This document shows, one piece after another, positions 1 to 10,497 of a stretch of DNA of 64,000 nt (position 1 is its first letter; the number at the start of each line of letters is the position of its first letter). The stretch is taken from assembly GCA_013203465.1 (NCBI GenBank), contig JABMNR010000149.1, forward strand, positions 1-64,000. Direction: 5' to 3'. Source of the stretch: Alphaproteobacteria bacterium. Its GTDB lineage: Bacteria > Pseudomonadota > Alphaproteobacteria > Thalassobaculales > Thalassobaculaceae. The translations under genes were made by a program, and so were the position numbers. The notes beneath the pieces were generated by a model. It saw only the letters and a program-made list of their open reading frames with translations, was not told the origin of the DNA and made no database searches.

Positions 1-1643
1 ACCGATCCGAGGCACACTTTTTGGGTTGGGAGGATCTCATATGGAGAATCTCGGTTTAGACGCTCCCGCATCACCACGTCAAAGCCATCCGGGTCGACCT
101 TGCGGAAATCGCCAAACTGGGCGCTAACATGGCCGAAAGTATTGGTCGCGGGGTGCATCCAATTCATTAGGAAGTCGACCACAAGACGCGGTGGCGGGAG
201 TGGCGCATCTGGTTTGGCTCCCTTTGGCCGGAGCTGTTGCACGCGATGTGGAAATAGGCTTGCCCCTAAGCGGTCATTGAATGTCTTTTGCGCTTGGCGC
301 AATCGGTACATGACCTCCTGATCCAATTGCCGAAGATGGGCGAGCATGAATTCGACATGATCGGTACCCTCAGCCAAATACACCGAGCGGCTGCCCTGAA
401 TGGCGCGCAGGTTGTTGCCGTATTTCCTCGCGGCGGCTCGGAGGGGGGCCAACTGGCCGCCTGGTGTCAGCGTGGCGCGGCTATCGTCGTGCCAACCCCC
501 ACGCCGCAGTTGATCGCGATGCTCGTCAGAGATGTCTTGATCGAGGCCGAAATTAAACAGCGCGATGCCGTGGAAAAGCCCATCGCTAGGCACGCCATCA
601 ATCGGTTTGGCCCAAAACGACTTAAACGCCCTGCGACGAGGCCGAAGACCGGCAAGAAAAAGCTGGTTTCCCCGCTCGCCCCGAAGCCTCACAAACGCCA
701 ACAACGCCTGAACCAGCGCCACGTCGTGGATGCGGTTCGGGGCGCCGGGGCCGACCGCCGCCGTCAGGTCGAACGCCGGGTCGAGCCCGCCCGCGGCCAG
801 CGTGTCGTTGCCCGCGTGCCCCAGCAGGGTTGCGCTGCCGTCTCCTCCAATCAGCGCCTTGCCGGGTTCGGCCACCGCCTCGGCACCGATATCCCGGTCG
901 ATGGGGTCGTAGGCCACGGGCGCGACAGTCATTCCGTTCGCCAGGATGGCCTCGCTGTCGCGGGCCAGTTCGTGCAGGGTGGCGATCTGGGCGCGCACGA
1001 TCTTGGCAAGGTCATCCGGCAGCTGGGCGGCGGCGATCCAGGGGGCAATCTCCCCGGCCAGCAGATCTTCCGATGCCTCGGCGACGGGCGGCAGGAGCGG
1101 CTCGCCAGCGGCCGCGCCGGTGAAGGCGTCGAGCCACGCCCGTTGCGCCGGCAGCGCGGCCGGTTCATCGCCGCCCGGTGCCGTGGCGGCCCGGAGCCGC
1201 GTTGCGATCGCCGCCGCCTTGGTCGAACCCGGCTCGAACGCTTGGAGGCGGCGGGTGCTGATGGCCAGGGGTTGCAGGTGGTGCGCGCCGATGGCCCGAA
1301 GAACGACGTTCCGTCCTCGTCGCTGCAGGACGAGTCCGGTGTGCGGTCTGGCCGACCATGTATTGACCACGGTGGGGATGTCGCCAGCATGGCGCCAAAA
1401 GAGGAATTTTCCAATAGATACAAGCGCGGCCTTGTCGGATTCGGATAGCGAGCTGCCATGCGATAATTTTCTCAGCCAATCATGGCCGGCGGCTAGCATG
1501 GGGCCGTCAATCGCGGCCTGGACCGCCGCCGCGCCATCCAATGTCCTGGCGAGGACGGCCCGTGCGACTTCCCATGCGGCGAGTGGCGCGGTGTCGCCAC
1601 TGTCGGGTGCGGTCGGCGGTGTGACGGGTTGTGACGCGATCAT
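1..1643 (-). CDS. Large protein with an RTX-like repeat, partial (C-terminus beyond left edge)
   Basis: The minus-strand frame is open without a stop from the ATG at 1643 to the window edge, giving at least 547 residues. The N-terminal third is Ala-rich and probably helical. Residues about 266-286 contain a run with GGDGSATLLG and AGNDTLAAGG, which resembles a nonapeptide Ca2+-binding (RTX) repeat. The rest (about 300-547) is mixed alpha/beta with many Arg and matches nothing I recognise. No signal peptide is visible, which fits type I secretion if the protein is an RTX protein. The start is supported by a consensus-like promoter 27 nt upstream, although no clear Shine-Dalgarno is seen. A single repeat is weak support for secretion, so the function stays open. 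Confidence 0.7.
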   Translation of the reverse strand, partial: MIASQPVTPPTAPDSGDTAPLAAWEVARAVLARTLDGAAAVQAAIDGPMLAAGHDWLRKLSHGSSLSESDKAALVSIGKFLFWRHAGDIPTVVNTWSARPHTGLVLQRRGRNVVLRAIGAHHLQPLAISTRRLQAFEPGSTKAAAIATRLRAATAPGGDEPAALPAQRAWLDAFTGAAAGEPLLPPVAEASEDLLAGEIAPWIAAAQLPDDLAKIVRAQIATLHELARDSEAILANGMTVAPVAYDPIDRDIGAEAVAEPGKALIGGDGSATLLGHAGNDTLAAGGLDPAFDLTAAVGPGAPNRIHDVALVQALLAFVRLRGERGNQLFLAGLRPRRRAFKSFWAKPIDGVPSDGLFHGIALFNFGLDQDISDEHRDQLRRGGWHDDSRATLTPGGQLAPLRAAARKYGNNLRAIQGSRSVYLAEGTDHVEFMLAHLRQLDQEVMYRLRQAQKTFNDRLGASLFPHRVQQLRPKGAKPDAPLPPPRLVVDFLMNWMHPATNTFGHVSAQFGDFRKVDPDGFDVVMRERLNRDSPYEILPTQKVCLGS

Positions 1644-1669
1644 GGGCCCGGCTCTGAGATGGAAAGCCG

Positions 1670-1697
1670 ATAATAGGAGAAAAACTCATTTTGTCAA
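1670..1697 (-). promoter_or_regulatory. Sigma-70-type promoter of the left-edge RTX-like gene
   Basis: On the minus strand a perfect -35 box TTGACA (1692-1697) and a -10 box TATTAT (1670-1675) are separated by 16 nt. They lie in a short AT-rich patch. Transcription would begin near 1662, about 20 nt before the ATG at 1643. Confidence 0.6.
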
Positions 1698-1854
1698 TTA
1701 AAATCCTATTACAGTCGTTGCCCGACCGACTTGTGTGAAGATGCGCGGCCCGCTGCCGAACCCGCCGTTGCGCCGGCCACCGGCCCGGCGCTATGAACCG
1801 GGGGAGGGCTCGTGTTTGAAGCACGGGGCTCGTCGTCTGGGAGGGGAGAGATCG

Positions 1855-3810
<1,956 letters not shown>

Positions 3811-3826
3811 AGCGATAGGCGGGCCG

Positions 3827-4759
3827 ATGAGCGCGGCGGATCAGGCTGGCTTTCAACGGCGGCGGCACGAGGTGGTCGTCGAGGTGGTCCGCCGCGCGGT
3901 CGCGGAGGTCGATGACCGGTTGCGACGGTTCCATCGCTCGGCCATCGCCAAGGTGCGGCCGGACGAGGATTTACTGGCCCTAGGCACGCACGGTGAATCG
4001 GCGTTTGGGCTTTGGTATCAGGAGCGCAAGGATACGCCGCCGGTTGATCAGCCGGCCTTCGAGACCTTGGTGGTGCTGCACGAGGCGCTGTTGAACCACA
4101 TCGCCTTGCTGGCCGCCCGTGCCTGGAAGGACGACCGGGTACCGATCGAGGAATACGACGCGCTGCTGGAGAAGGTTACCGCCTTCCACGACCAGGCTCG
4201 ACGATTGACCCGGGCCTTCCAGGCGGCGATCAGCGACATCGACCCCTTGACCGGCACGCAGACCCGCCAGGTGATGCAGCGTGACCTGAAGCGGGAGATG
4301 CTGCGCGCACGGCGCTCGGGCACGCCCGGATGTCTGGTGCTCGCCGATATCGATCGCTTCAAAAGGATCAACGATACGTATGGCCACCGGGTCGGCGATC
4401 AGGTCTTGGCGACGGTGTCGGCGTTGTTGATCGGCAATCTTCGCCCCTATGACAGCGTCTATCGCTACGGTGGCGAGGAGTTTCTCATCTGCCTGCCCGA
4501 GACTGGGCGCGACGAGGGTCGACGGGTGCTGGAACGGGTGCGCGAAAGCATCGCCGACGCTCCGATTATAGTCGACGGAGAGGCACGCGCGCTGTCGGTG
4601 ACGGTGTCGTTCGGCCTCGCGGTGATGAACCAGCGCCATGCCCTGTCGGGGTTGATCGAGCATGCCGATCAGGCCCTCTACGCGGCCAAGCGCGGCGGGC
4701 GAAATCGGGTGGAGATATGGATTCCATCCCGGTCATCGGAGAAAGATGACGACGCTTGA
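3827..4759 (+). CDS. Diguanylate cyclase with DgcZ-like N-terminal domain
   Basis: The 310-residue protein has an N-terminal helical domain (about 1-140) resembling the CZB zinc-sensor domain of E. coli DgcZ and a C-terminal GGDEF domain (about 145-300). The active-site motif is GGEEF, and an RPYD inhibitory I-site lies five residues before it. It therefore should make c-di-GMP with product feedback. Around the expected zinc site the THGESAFGLWY and VLHEALLNH segments align with DgcZ, but only one His (about residue 85) appears at a ligand position. Zinc sensing may be lost. The ATG at 3827 has AGGCGG upstream. The start at 3743 would overlap the upstream synthetase by 68 nt. Confidence 0.9.
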   Translation: MSAADQAGFQRRRHEVVVEVVRRAVAEVDDRLRRFHRSAIAKVRPDEDLLALGTHGESAFGLWYQERKDTPPVDQPAFETLVVLHEALLNHIALLAARAWKDDRVPIEEYDALLEKVTAFHDQARRLTRAFQAAISDIDPLTGTQTRQVMQRDLKREMLRARRSGTPGCLVLADIDRFKRINDTYGHRVGDQVLATVSALLIGNLRPYDSVYRYGGEEFLICLPETGRDEGRRVLERVRESIADAPIIVDGEARALSVTVSFGLAVMNQRHALSGLIEHADQALYAAKRGGRNRVEIWIPSRSSEKDDDA

Positions 4760-4830
4760 CGCCGTTCCTATACTGCGACGGCTAATATCGTGGTTGCCAT
4801 GCCACCGAATGCTTGATCGAGGAGGCCGTC

Positions 4831-5118
4831 GTGGCTGTTGATCTTGGGCGTCTAAAGGAACTCGATGCGATGCAGCGCCGCATGGGGGCAATCGTGTCGG
4901 TCTTCGAGGTGCGGTCCGATCCCTTGGGAAATAAGTCTTTCAGCGCGTTTCGCGAGATGATGGACGTCTATATCGAGATGTGCGGCCGCGAACTGAAACA
5001 GGGACGGGATTTCGTCACCGGTGGGATTAAGCCGACCGCCGCCGATATCGAGCGGATCGAAGCCGCCTTTACCAAGGCGTTCGGGGTGGCGCCGGGCGAG
5101 CTGAAGGCCGGCGATTGA
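4831..5118 (+). CDS. Small conserved-looking hypothetical protein (95 aa)
   Basis: A short cytosolic protein with helical, charged composition, a MQRRMGAIVSVFE segment and a C-terminal part rich in Asp/Glu/Ala. I do not recognise a family. The GTG at 4831 is preferred over a TTG at 4813 because GAGGAGG (4819-4825) sits 5 nt before it. It lies 71 nt after the diguanylate cyclase on the same strand and ends just before the convergent LysR gene. Confidence 0.7.
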   Translation: MAVDLGRLKELDAMQRRMGAIVSVFEVRSDPLGNKSFSAFREMMDVYIEMCGRELKQGRDFVTGGIKPTAADIERIEAAFTKAFGVAPGELKAGD

Positions 5119-5134
5119 GCGTTACCCCGGCCGG

Positions 5135-6133
5135 TTATTCCGCCACGCTGCGCGGGTTGTCACTATCCGAGGCGATGAGCCCGGCCGGCGGTGCGTCCCA
5201 CCATTGATCCCGCCCTTCATTGTGCTGTGCGTCGCGCGCCACCTCTTCAAGGATCCAGTCGCGGAACGCCTTGATCTTGGGGCGATCCTGCGCACCGTCG
5301 GGGCAGACGAAGTAATAGGCCGACTGGGCCGGCAGTTGCAGCTCGAACGGTGAGATCAAGCGCCCTGCCGCGAGGTCGTCGGCCACCAGAACGCTGCGGC
5401 CCAAGGCGACCCCAAGCCCGCCAATCGCCGCCTGAAGCACCATTTCGGAGTGGTTGAACACCAGGTCGCGCCGGGCCTTCACTTCCACGCCGGCAGCCTC
5501 GAGCCACGTGCTCCAGTTTTCCGGCAGGTCGTCGTGCAGCAGGGTTTGGTAGGCCAGATCCCGGGGCGTGCGCAGCGGGTGCTCGCCACTCAACAGTTTT
5601 GGGCTGCACACCACGAACACCACCTCGGTCATCAACCGGTCCATGTGCACGCCCTTCCAATTGCCCCGGCCGTAGCGAATGCCGACGTCGACGCCATCGC
5701 CGCTATAATCGACGGCGTTATCGCTGCGAAACTCGACGATATGGTCATCGATCGCCAATCGCACCCCGATGTCCGGATGCGCCGAGGCGAACCGGCCAAG
5801 CCTCGGCAACAACCACTTGGCGGCGAAGCTGGTGAAGGTGCTGACGGTCAGACCGGCATGATCGTCGCGCTTCTGCAGCGTGGCGGTCGCGTCGTGGATG
5901 GTGTCGAGCGCGTCGCGGAGCGGCGGCAAATAGGATTGCCCGGCATCGGTCAGCAGCAGGGCGCGGTTCTGGCGCTTGAACAACCGCAAGCCAAGCCACT
6001 CCTCCAGCGCGCGGATTTGATGGCTGATCGCCGCCTGGGTCACGTGCAGCTCGCCCGCCTCCTTGGTGAAGCTCAGATGACGGGCCGCCGCCTCGAAAGC
6101 GCGCAGCGCGTTGAGTGGGGGGAGGCGACGCAT
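5135..6133 (-). CDS. LysR-family transcriptional regulator, GcvA-like
   Basis: 332 aa with an N-terminal winged helix-turn-helix (about 4-63; LPPLNALRAFEAAARHLSF and the VTQAAISHQIRALE recognition helix are typical of GcvA-type regulators) and a type 2 periplasmic-binding-like effector domain (about 90-300). Related proteins control glycine cleavage, beta-lactamase or amino-acid genes, and the ligand here cannot be read. The tail after residue 305 is longer than usual and polar. The gene is divergent from the DUF1127 gene across an AT-rich spacer that holds an inverted repeat and a 27-bp tandem duplication, a likely site of autoregulation. Confidence 0.92.
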   Translation of the reverse strand: MRRLPPLNALRAFEAAARHLSFTKEAGELHVTQAAISHQIRALEEWLGLRLFKRQNRALLLTDAGQSYLPPLRDALDTIHDATATLQKRDDHAGLTVSTFTSFAAKWLLPRLGRFASAHPDIGVRLAIDDHIVEFRSDNAVDYSGDGVDVGIRYGRGNWKGVHMDRLMTEVVFVVCSPKLLSGEHPLRTPRDLAYQTLLHDDLPENWSTWLEAAGVEVKARRDLVFNHSEMVLQAAIGGLGVALGRSVLVADDLAAGRLISPFELQLPAQSAYYFVCPDGAQDRPKIKAFRDWILEEVARDAQHNEGRDQWWDAPPAGLIASDSDNPRSVAE

Positions 6134-6160
6134 GGGACAACCCTTAACACAGTCTTAAAG

Positions 6161-6196
6161 GATAAGTTTTTCTAATCCAATATATGAGAAACTATC
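6161..6196. promoter_or_regulatory. Imperfect inverted repeat, putative LysR operator
   Basis: In the AT-rich divergent spacer, GATAAGTTTTTCT (6161-6173) faces AGAAACTATC (6187-6196) as an imperfect dyad with a short AT-rich centre. The position just upstream of the LysR start (6133) is where such regulators usually bind. The operator role is inferred from position and symmetry only. Confidence 0.4.
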
Positions 6197-6223
6197 GTTT
6201 GTGATCAAGCGATCCCGCTCGTA

Positions 6224-6277
6224 AATATCCACCCAACAAGACGTTACGAGAATATCCACCCAGCAAGACGTTACGAG
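6224..6277. repeat. 27-bp tandem direct repeat (two copies)
   Basis: Two adjacent 27-bp units (6224-6250 and 6251-6277) start AATATCCACC and end GACGTTACGAG. They differ at one base. They lie between the divergent regulator and the DUF1127 gene, about 55 nt before the latter's ATG, and could be a duplicated protein-binding site or a simple slippage product. Confidence 0.85.
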
Positions 6278-6331
6278 GGCAAGCCGCTCTCAACCACTGT
6301 CCAACTCATTAACGATTTAATGGAGATTCTC

Positions 6332-6568
6332 ATGAACCGGTTCCTGACGCAGAACGCTCGTTCGCCATTCGGGGCCTCCGCCATGCACGGAGCCCACACC
6401 TGGACGCCGCTGGCCCTGCTGACCACGGTCGCCACCGCGATCGTCGTCTGGATCGAGCGGGCCAACCAGCGCCGGGCGCTGGCTGAAATGGACGCGCACC
6501 AGTTGGCTGACTTGGGCCTTAGCCGCGCCGACGCGCTGCAAGAGGCCGACAAGCCGTTCTGGGGGTGA
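6332..6568 (+). CDS. DUF1127-family small protein (YjiS-like)
   Basis: 78 residues. An N-terminal hydrophobic stretch (about 25-41) is followed by the DUF1127 core, with RRALAEMDAHQLADLGLS and a terminal KPFW. Arg-rich DUF1127 proteins in alphaproteobacteria have been linked to RNA binding and to phosphate, carbon or stress responses. The ATG at 6332 is preferred over 6320 because TGGAG lies 6 nt upstream. It is divergent from the LysR gene and followed by strong hairpins. Confidence 0.85.
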   Translation: MNRFLTQNARSPFGASAMHGAHTWTPLALLTTVATAIVVWIERANQRRALAEMDAHQLADLGLSRADALQEADKPFWG

Positions 6569-6596
6569 TCCTACTGGGTGTGACCCTCTTATAGTC

Positions 6597-6629
6597 ACCA
6601 ACCCGTCGTTCTCCCTGCGACGGGTTGGT
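6597..6629. terminator. 12-bp perfect hairpin after the DUF1127 gene
   Basis: ACCAACCCGTCG (6597-6608) pairs perfectly with CGACGGGTTGGT (6618-6629) around a 9-nt loop, 29 nt after the stop codon. No T tract follows, so termination efficiency is uncertain. It could also serve the convergent gene. Confidence 0.6.
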
Positions 6630-6675
6630 CATAGCTCGAACGCCGCGATTTCCCCCAACGCATGCGCGTTCGAGT

Positions 6676-6702
6676 AAGGCCGGGCCACGCGCCCGGCCTT
6701 TT
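6676..6702. terminator. Bidirectional intrinsic terminator
   Basis: AAGGCCGGGC (6676-6685) pairs with GCCCGGCCTT (6691-6700) around a 5-nt loop and is followed by TT on the plus strand. It sits between convergent genes (DUF1127 plus strand, methyltransferase minus strand) and can terminate both. Confidence 0.75.
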
Positions 6703-6709
6703 CGTTGGA

Positions 6710-7969
6710 TCAGCCGTTTTTGACGCCACCGGCGTGGCGCACCAGCATTCGGTTGATGCCGTGGAACGCCCGAAACAACGCCCGCGCCTGATCGGCGAAC
6801 GCCGCTGGATCAGCGATGGAGTGGGCTTGCTCGCACACGGCCGCGCGAATGTCCGCCACAGTGCGCCGACCGTCGATCGAGGCCAGAATCCCTGGCGCCA
6901 GATCAGGCAGCGGCGCACGGTAGGGAGTACCGTCGATTTCCGCCTGTAACATACCGCCGCCGCGCAGACCCTTGGCCACCGCGATGGGATCCAGGTCGCG
7001 CAAGACGAGCACCGTGTCGTCGGCGCCGGGATCGGGTGGCGATGGTGGCGTTCGGTCCGCCGGGGCCACGTAGACGATGTGTTTGGCGATCACACTGGAC
7101 AGCCGTTCGGCCAAGGCCACGCGGGCGTCCGGGTCAAGCGCCGCCGCCGCCGTACGCAGCACCGGATCGGTCAGATAGGTTTCCGGCTCGTAACGCGCCG
7201 GCTCGATCCAGCCGCGCGGTGCGAGCCCGGCACCGCGCACCAGCGTCAACAACTCGTCCACCCGATAGGACCGGTCCCGGCGATGCAGAAGCAGGTCGTA
7301 CAGGCCCGCCTCGCCGCCGGTGAGGTGGTCGCCAACGAACGGGTTTCGCTTCAGCCAGTGCGACGCCGGCAGATCCGCGACTAGACGGCGGGCCACCGCT
7401 AAGCGTTCCCGGTCGGGCTTGTCGCCGGCGAGTTGCGCCAACGCCTCCTGCACCGGGTAGACACCGGCACGCCCCAACGTGGCGTACACCATCAGCCCCA
7501 TGCCACCCCCCGTCGCCAGTTGCCTGGTCAACGCGGCCAACCCCGCCTCGGGGCTTTCCAGGTGGTGCAGCACGCCACAACAGTCGATGTAGTCGTAAGG
7601 GCCGGGCGCGCGGTCGGCGATATCCTCGATGGCGCCGGTCACGAACCGTATGTTTGTAAGTCCGCGGGCCTCGGCCCGGGCCTCGGCGATGGCGCGCGAG
7701 GCGGTGGACAGATCGAGATAGCTGACCTCGGCTTGGGCGGCGCCCGCGTCGGTCAGGTGTTGCGCCAGCATGATCGCGGCGTCGCCGGTTCCGCCGCCGG
7801 CGATCAGGGCGCGGAACGGCTGGTTCAGATCGAGCCGGCCGCCATGCAGGTAATGGCGAATTTCATCCAGATGGCTGGGCGAACCGCTGACCAGACGGCG
7901 GCGTTCGTCGCCCGGATCGCGAGCCGGGTAGGGATAGGACTCGTATTGCGCGCGTATCGGGTCGGCCAC
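6710..7969 (-). CDS. SAM-dependent methyltransferase with PqqD-like C-terminal domain
   Basis: 419 aa. The N-terminal part begins with QYESYPYPARDP, typical of a group of class I methyltransferases with unknown substrates. Motif I is LIAGGGTGDAAI (about 54-65), the acidic residue is in YLDLS, and CGVLHHLESP follows. A central region (about 200-300) is helical. The last about 90 residues (LPDLAPGILASIDGRRTVADI) resemble a PqqD or peptide-chaperone-like winged helix. This suggests that the substrate may be a protein or peptide. The gene stands alone, convergent with DUF1127 and 30 nt downstream of the asparaginase gene on the same strand. Confidence 0.85.
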   Translation of the reverse strand: MADPIRAQYESYPYPARDPGDERRRLVSGSPSHLDEIRHYLHGGRLDLNQPFRALIAGGGTGDAAIMLAQHLTDAGAAQAEVSYLDLSTASRAIAEARAEARGLTNIRFVTGAIEDIADRAPGPYDYIDCCGVLHHLESPEAGLAALTRQLATGGGMGLMVYATLGRAGVYPVQEALAQLAGDKPDRERLAVARRLVADLPASHWLKRNPFVGDHLTGGEAGLYDLLLHRRDRSYRVDELLTLVRGAGLAPRGWIEPARYEPETYLTDPVLRTAAAALDPDARVALAERLSSVIAKHIVYVAPADRTPPSPPDPGADDTVLVLRDLDPIAVAKGLRGGGMLQAEIDGTPYRAPLPDLAPGILASIDGRRTVADIRAAVCEQAHSIADPAAFADQARALFRAFHGINRMLVRHAGGVKNG

Positions 7970-7999
7970 GGCCGCGATGCCCCGTCGATCGGTTGTGGG

Positions 8000-9070
8000 T
8001 TAGAACGGCAGGTCGGGTGCCGGCCGCACATGGCCGACCAGCCGGCCCTCCCAATTGTGTACCGGGGCGACCAGCGTATCGGCCAACCGCTCGAGCGCCG
8101 CCGCGTCGAGCACGCCCAGACGCCGCAGGATCGCGCCCATCGCCGCGCTCGCGGCCCGGCCATTGCCGTCATCGACCTTGAGGCAAATGCCAAGTCCCTG
8201 GCCTCGAACGGCGGCGGCGAACACACCTTCCGCCCCGCTTTTCAACAGGCAGGCCTCGCCGGTTTCCGCCAGCAAAGCGCTGTTGAACCGGCCGGTGCCG
8301 GCGATCAGCAGCGGGTTCTTGGCGCAGGCGGCGACGATGCGTTGGACCGCCGCCCGGCGACCATCCGACAGGCCCGAAGGGTCGGCGAACCGCGCCATCG
8401 CGGTGGCGAGGCCAATCAGCGGGGCGCCGAACACCGGAATGCCGCAGCCGTCATAGCCGGTCGGCACCCCGGTGAGGTCGCAACCGCTCATCTCCGCCAT
8501 CACCGCGCGCAGCCGCCGCTGCACCGGATGATCCTCGCGGATATAGCCCCTGGTCGGCTCGCCCAGATGACGCGCGGTGGTCAGCATGCCGGAATGCTTA
8601 CCGGAGCAGTTGTTGTGCGCCCGTGTGGGACTGACGCCAGCTTGGATCATCGCGTGGGCCGAACCGGTGTGGGTCGGTATCTGCTGACCGCACTCCAAGT
8701 CCTCGACGCCCAGACCCAACCGGTCGAGCCAGGCGCGCACCCGGTCGACATGCATCGGCTCACCGGAGTGGCTGGCGCAGCACAGGGTGACCTCGGCGTC
8801 GTCGAGGCCGAACGCCTCGGCCGCCCCGCTTTCAATCACCGGCAGGGCCTGGATCGGCTTGATGGCGGAGCGTCCGTACACCAAACGGCCAACGTCGCCC
8901 CAGGCGATGACGGGGTGCCCGGCGCCGTCGACCACGGCGGCGATGACTCGGTGCACGCTTTCGACCATGCCACCGCGCGTGACCTCGACCGCGATGGGGG
9001 CCGCGTCCTTGCCCTGATGGACCCGCAGCACGGCGCCGTCAGGGGCGGCGAGGGGAGCAACGTCGTTCAT
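8000..9070 (-). CDS. L-asparaginase, Rhizobium etli ReAV type
   Basis: 356 aa, hydrolysing L-asparagine to aspartate and ammonia. The family is unrelated to the E. coli enzymes and uses a Ser-Lys pair. The SAIK motif (Ser68, Lys71) fits the S-x-x-K catalytic motif, and NNCSGKHSG and GYDGCGIP provide the Cys and Lys residues that form the metal site in ReAV. There is no signal peptide, so it is cytosolic. The ATG at 9070 is preferred over 9142, which would nearly abut the divergent methyltransferase start and adds residues unlike the family. Confidence 0.9.
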   Translation of the reverse strand: MNDVAPLAAPDGAVLRVHQGKDAAPIAVEVTRGGMVESVHRVIAAVVDGAGHPVIAWGDVGRLVYGRSAIKPIQALPVIESGAAEAFGLDDAEVTLCCASHSGEPMHVDRVRAWLDRLGLGVEDLECGQQIPTHTGSAHAMIQAGVSPTRAHNNCSGKHSGMLTTARHLGEPTRGYIREDHPVQRRLRAVMAEMSGCDLTGVPTGYDGCGIPVFGAPLIGLATAMARFADPSGLSDGRRAAVQRIVAACAKNPLLIAGTGRFNSALLAETGEACLLKSGAEGVFAAAVRGQGLGICLKVDDGNGRAASAAMGAILRRLGVLDAAALERLADTLVAPVHNWEGRLVGHVRPAPDLPF

Positions 9071-9153
9071 GATCCGAAAGTCTCCTGGCGTCGAAGGCGT
9101 CAACCGTTGCCGCACCTTGCCTCGCTCCGTCGGCTCGGGCAACCTCCGGCACC

Positions 9154-9747
9154 ATGCGCGGGTATTTTGGAATCGGAGCCGACCGGATCAACAAAGCAGC
9201 CAATGTTGGCGCGTTGATGCGGACCGCCCACGCCTTTGGCGCCAGCTTCATCTTCACGGTCAATGAGACTTATGATCGGCAAGCCTTGAAGAGCGCCGAC
9301 ACCTCGGGAGCGACCAGTAATCTGCCTTATTACCGGTTCGACGACGCGGAGGCTCTGATGTTGCCGCGTGGCTGTGCCCTGGTCGGGGTCGAGATCACCG
9401 ACGACGCGGTCGAACTGCCGAGTTTTCACCACCCGAAATGCGCGGCCTACATCATGGGACCGGAACGTGGCGAGCTTGACCCGGCCCTGGTCGCGCGCTG
9501 TGATCACGTGGTGCGGATTCCCACCCGGTTCTCGATCAATGTCGGTTTGGCTGGGGCCTTGGTGATGTTCGATCGGTTGCTGTGCATGGGTCAGTTCGCC
9601 CCCCGCCCACACCGGCCCGGCGGGCCAACCGAACCAACTCCGGTGCCGACGTTCGGCACGCCGCTGTGGGTGCGCAAGCAGAGGCGTCGCGACCGAGAGG
9701 CCGCGGCGCGGAAGGCCGCGCAACCACAGGATGACGCCGGCGCTTAA
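9154..9747 (+). CDS. SpoU/TrmH-family RNA methyltransferase
   Basis: 197 aa SPOUT-class methyltransferase, probably 2'-O-ribose methylation of tRNA or rRNA. Motif 1 is NKAANVGALMRTAHAFGAS (about 13-31), motif 2 is AAYIMGPERGEL, and motif 3 is RIPTRFSINVGLAGALVMFDR; these build the trefoil-knot SAM site. A basic C-terminal tail (WVRKQRRRDREAAARKA) may bind RNA. The exact target cannot be read from sequence. It is divergent from the asparaginase gene with a short shared control region. Confidence 0.88.
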   Translation: MRGYFGIGADRINKAANVGALMRTAHAFGASFIFTVNETYDRQALKSADTSGATSNLPYYRFDDAEALMLPRGCALVGVEITDDAVELPSFHHPKCAAYIMGPERGELDPALVARCDHVVRIPTRFSINVGLAGALVMFDRLLCMGQFAPRPHRPGGPTEPTPVPTFGTPLWVRKQRRRDREAAARKAAQPQDDAGA

Positions 9748-9910
9748 CCGTTTGTGAGACTGCTAGCATGCTATGTATGGGCTGGTTACGGCGCCTATTC
9801 ACATCCGGACCATCGGAACGCCTTCGGCTCGCCACACATGCCGGATTGAATTCCGCCTTCAGCAATGGCATGCCAGGGGTGACGCAAGTGAACGAGACAG
9901 GTGACAGACG

Positions 9911-10441
9911 ATGAGCCGATCATGCGCGTGCAAGACCATCGCGGCGTCGATGTTGGTCGCCACGTTGGTGATAACGCTGGCCGGCGTCGCGGCGGCGCAG
10001 AAGCTGGAAGCGCTCGGTAGCAATGGCGCTTGGAAGGCGTTCGCTTTCCGCAAGGGTGACGTCAAGGTCTGCTACATGGCCAGCGCGCCCATCAAGAGCG
10101 AGGGCAAGTACACGCAACGCGGCGAGATTTTCGCGCTGGTCACCAACGACCCGACCACCGGCGCACGCGGCGAGGTCAGCATCGTCACCGGCTACGACTA
10201 CAAGGCCGATAGCGAGGCGATGTTGACGGTTGGCGGCACGGTCTTCGCGATGTTCACCAAGGGCGACAAGGCGTGGACTCGCGGGCCTGAGGAGGATGCC
10301 GCACTGGTGCGAGCGATGGTCAAAGGCCGCGACATGGTGATCACCGGCACCTCGGAGCGCGGCACGTCGACCAAGGATACCTACTCGCTGAGCGGCTTCA
10401 CCGCGACCAAGAAGATTATCGACGGCGCCTGCAAATCCTGA
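9911..10441 (+). CDS. Invasion-associated locus B (IalB) family protein
   Basis: 176 aa. A signal peptide (about 1-29, hydrophobic core [16 protein letters not shown]) points to export. The mature part matches the IalB family: [18 protein letters not shown] near the start, GEVSIVTGY in the middle, [10 protein letters not shown], then the [16 protein letters not shown] signature and a terminal Cys. IalB of Bartonella aids erythrocyte entry, but homologues are widespread in free-living alphaproteobacteria and their role is unknown. The ATG at 9911 follows a short polypurine stretch. Confidence 0.88.
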   Translation: MSRSCACKTIAASMLVATLVITLAGVAAAQKLEALGSNGAWKAFAFRKGDVKVCYMASAPIKSEGKYTQRGEIFALVTNDPTTGARGEVSIVTGYDYKADSEAMLTVGGTVFAMFTKGDKAWTRGPEEDAALVRAMVKGRDMVITGTSERGTSTKDTYSLSGFTATKKIIDGACKS

Positions 10442-10497
10442 GACCACCCCCGACCCAAGGCTTGCGTTGGAGCCGGACTGTCGCCATTTTCGCGACC

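Noticed and set aside
288-1448. 386-codon plus-strand open frame at the left edge
   Set aside because: It is Arg/Gly-rich shadow coding opposite the minus-strand gene, whose protein has sensible composition, a recognisable repeat and a promoter.
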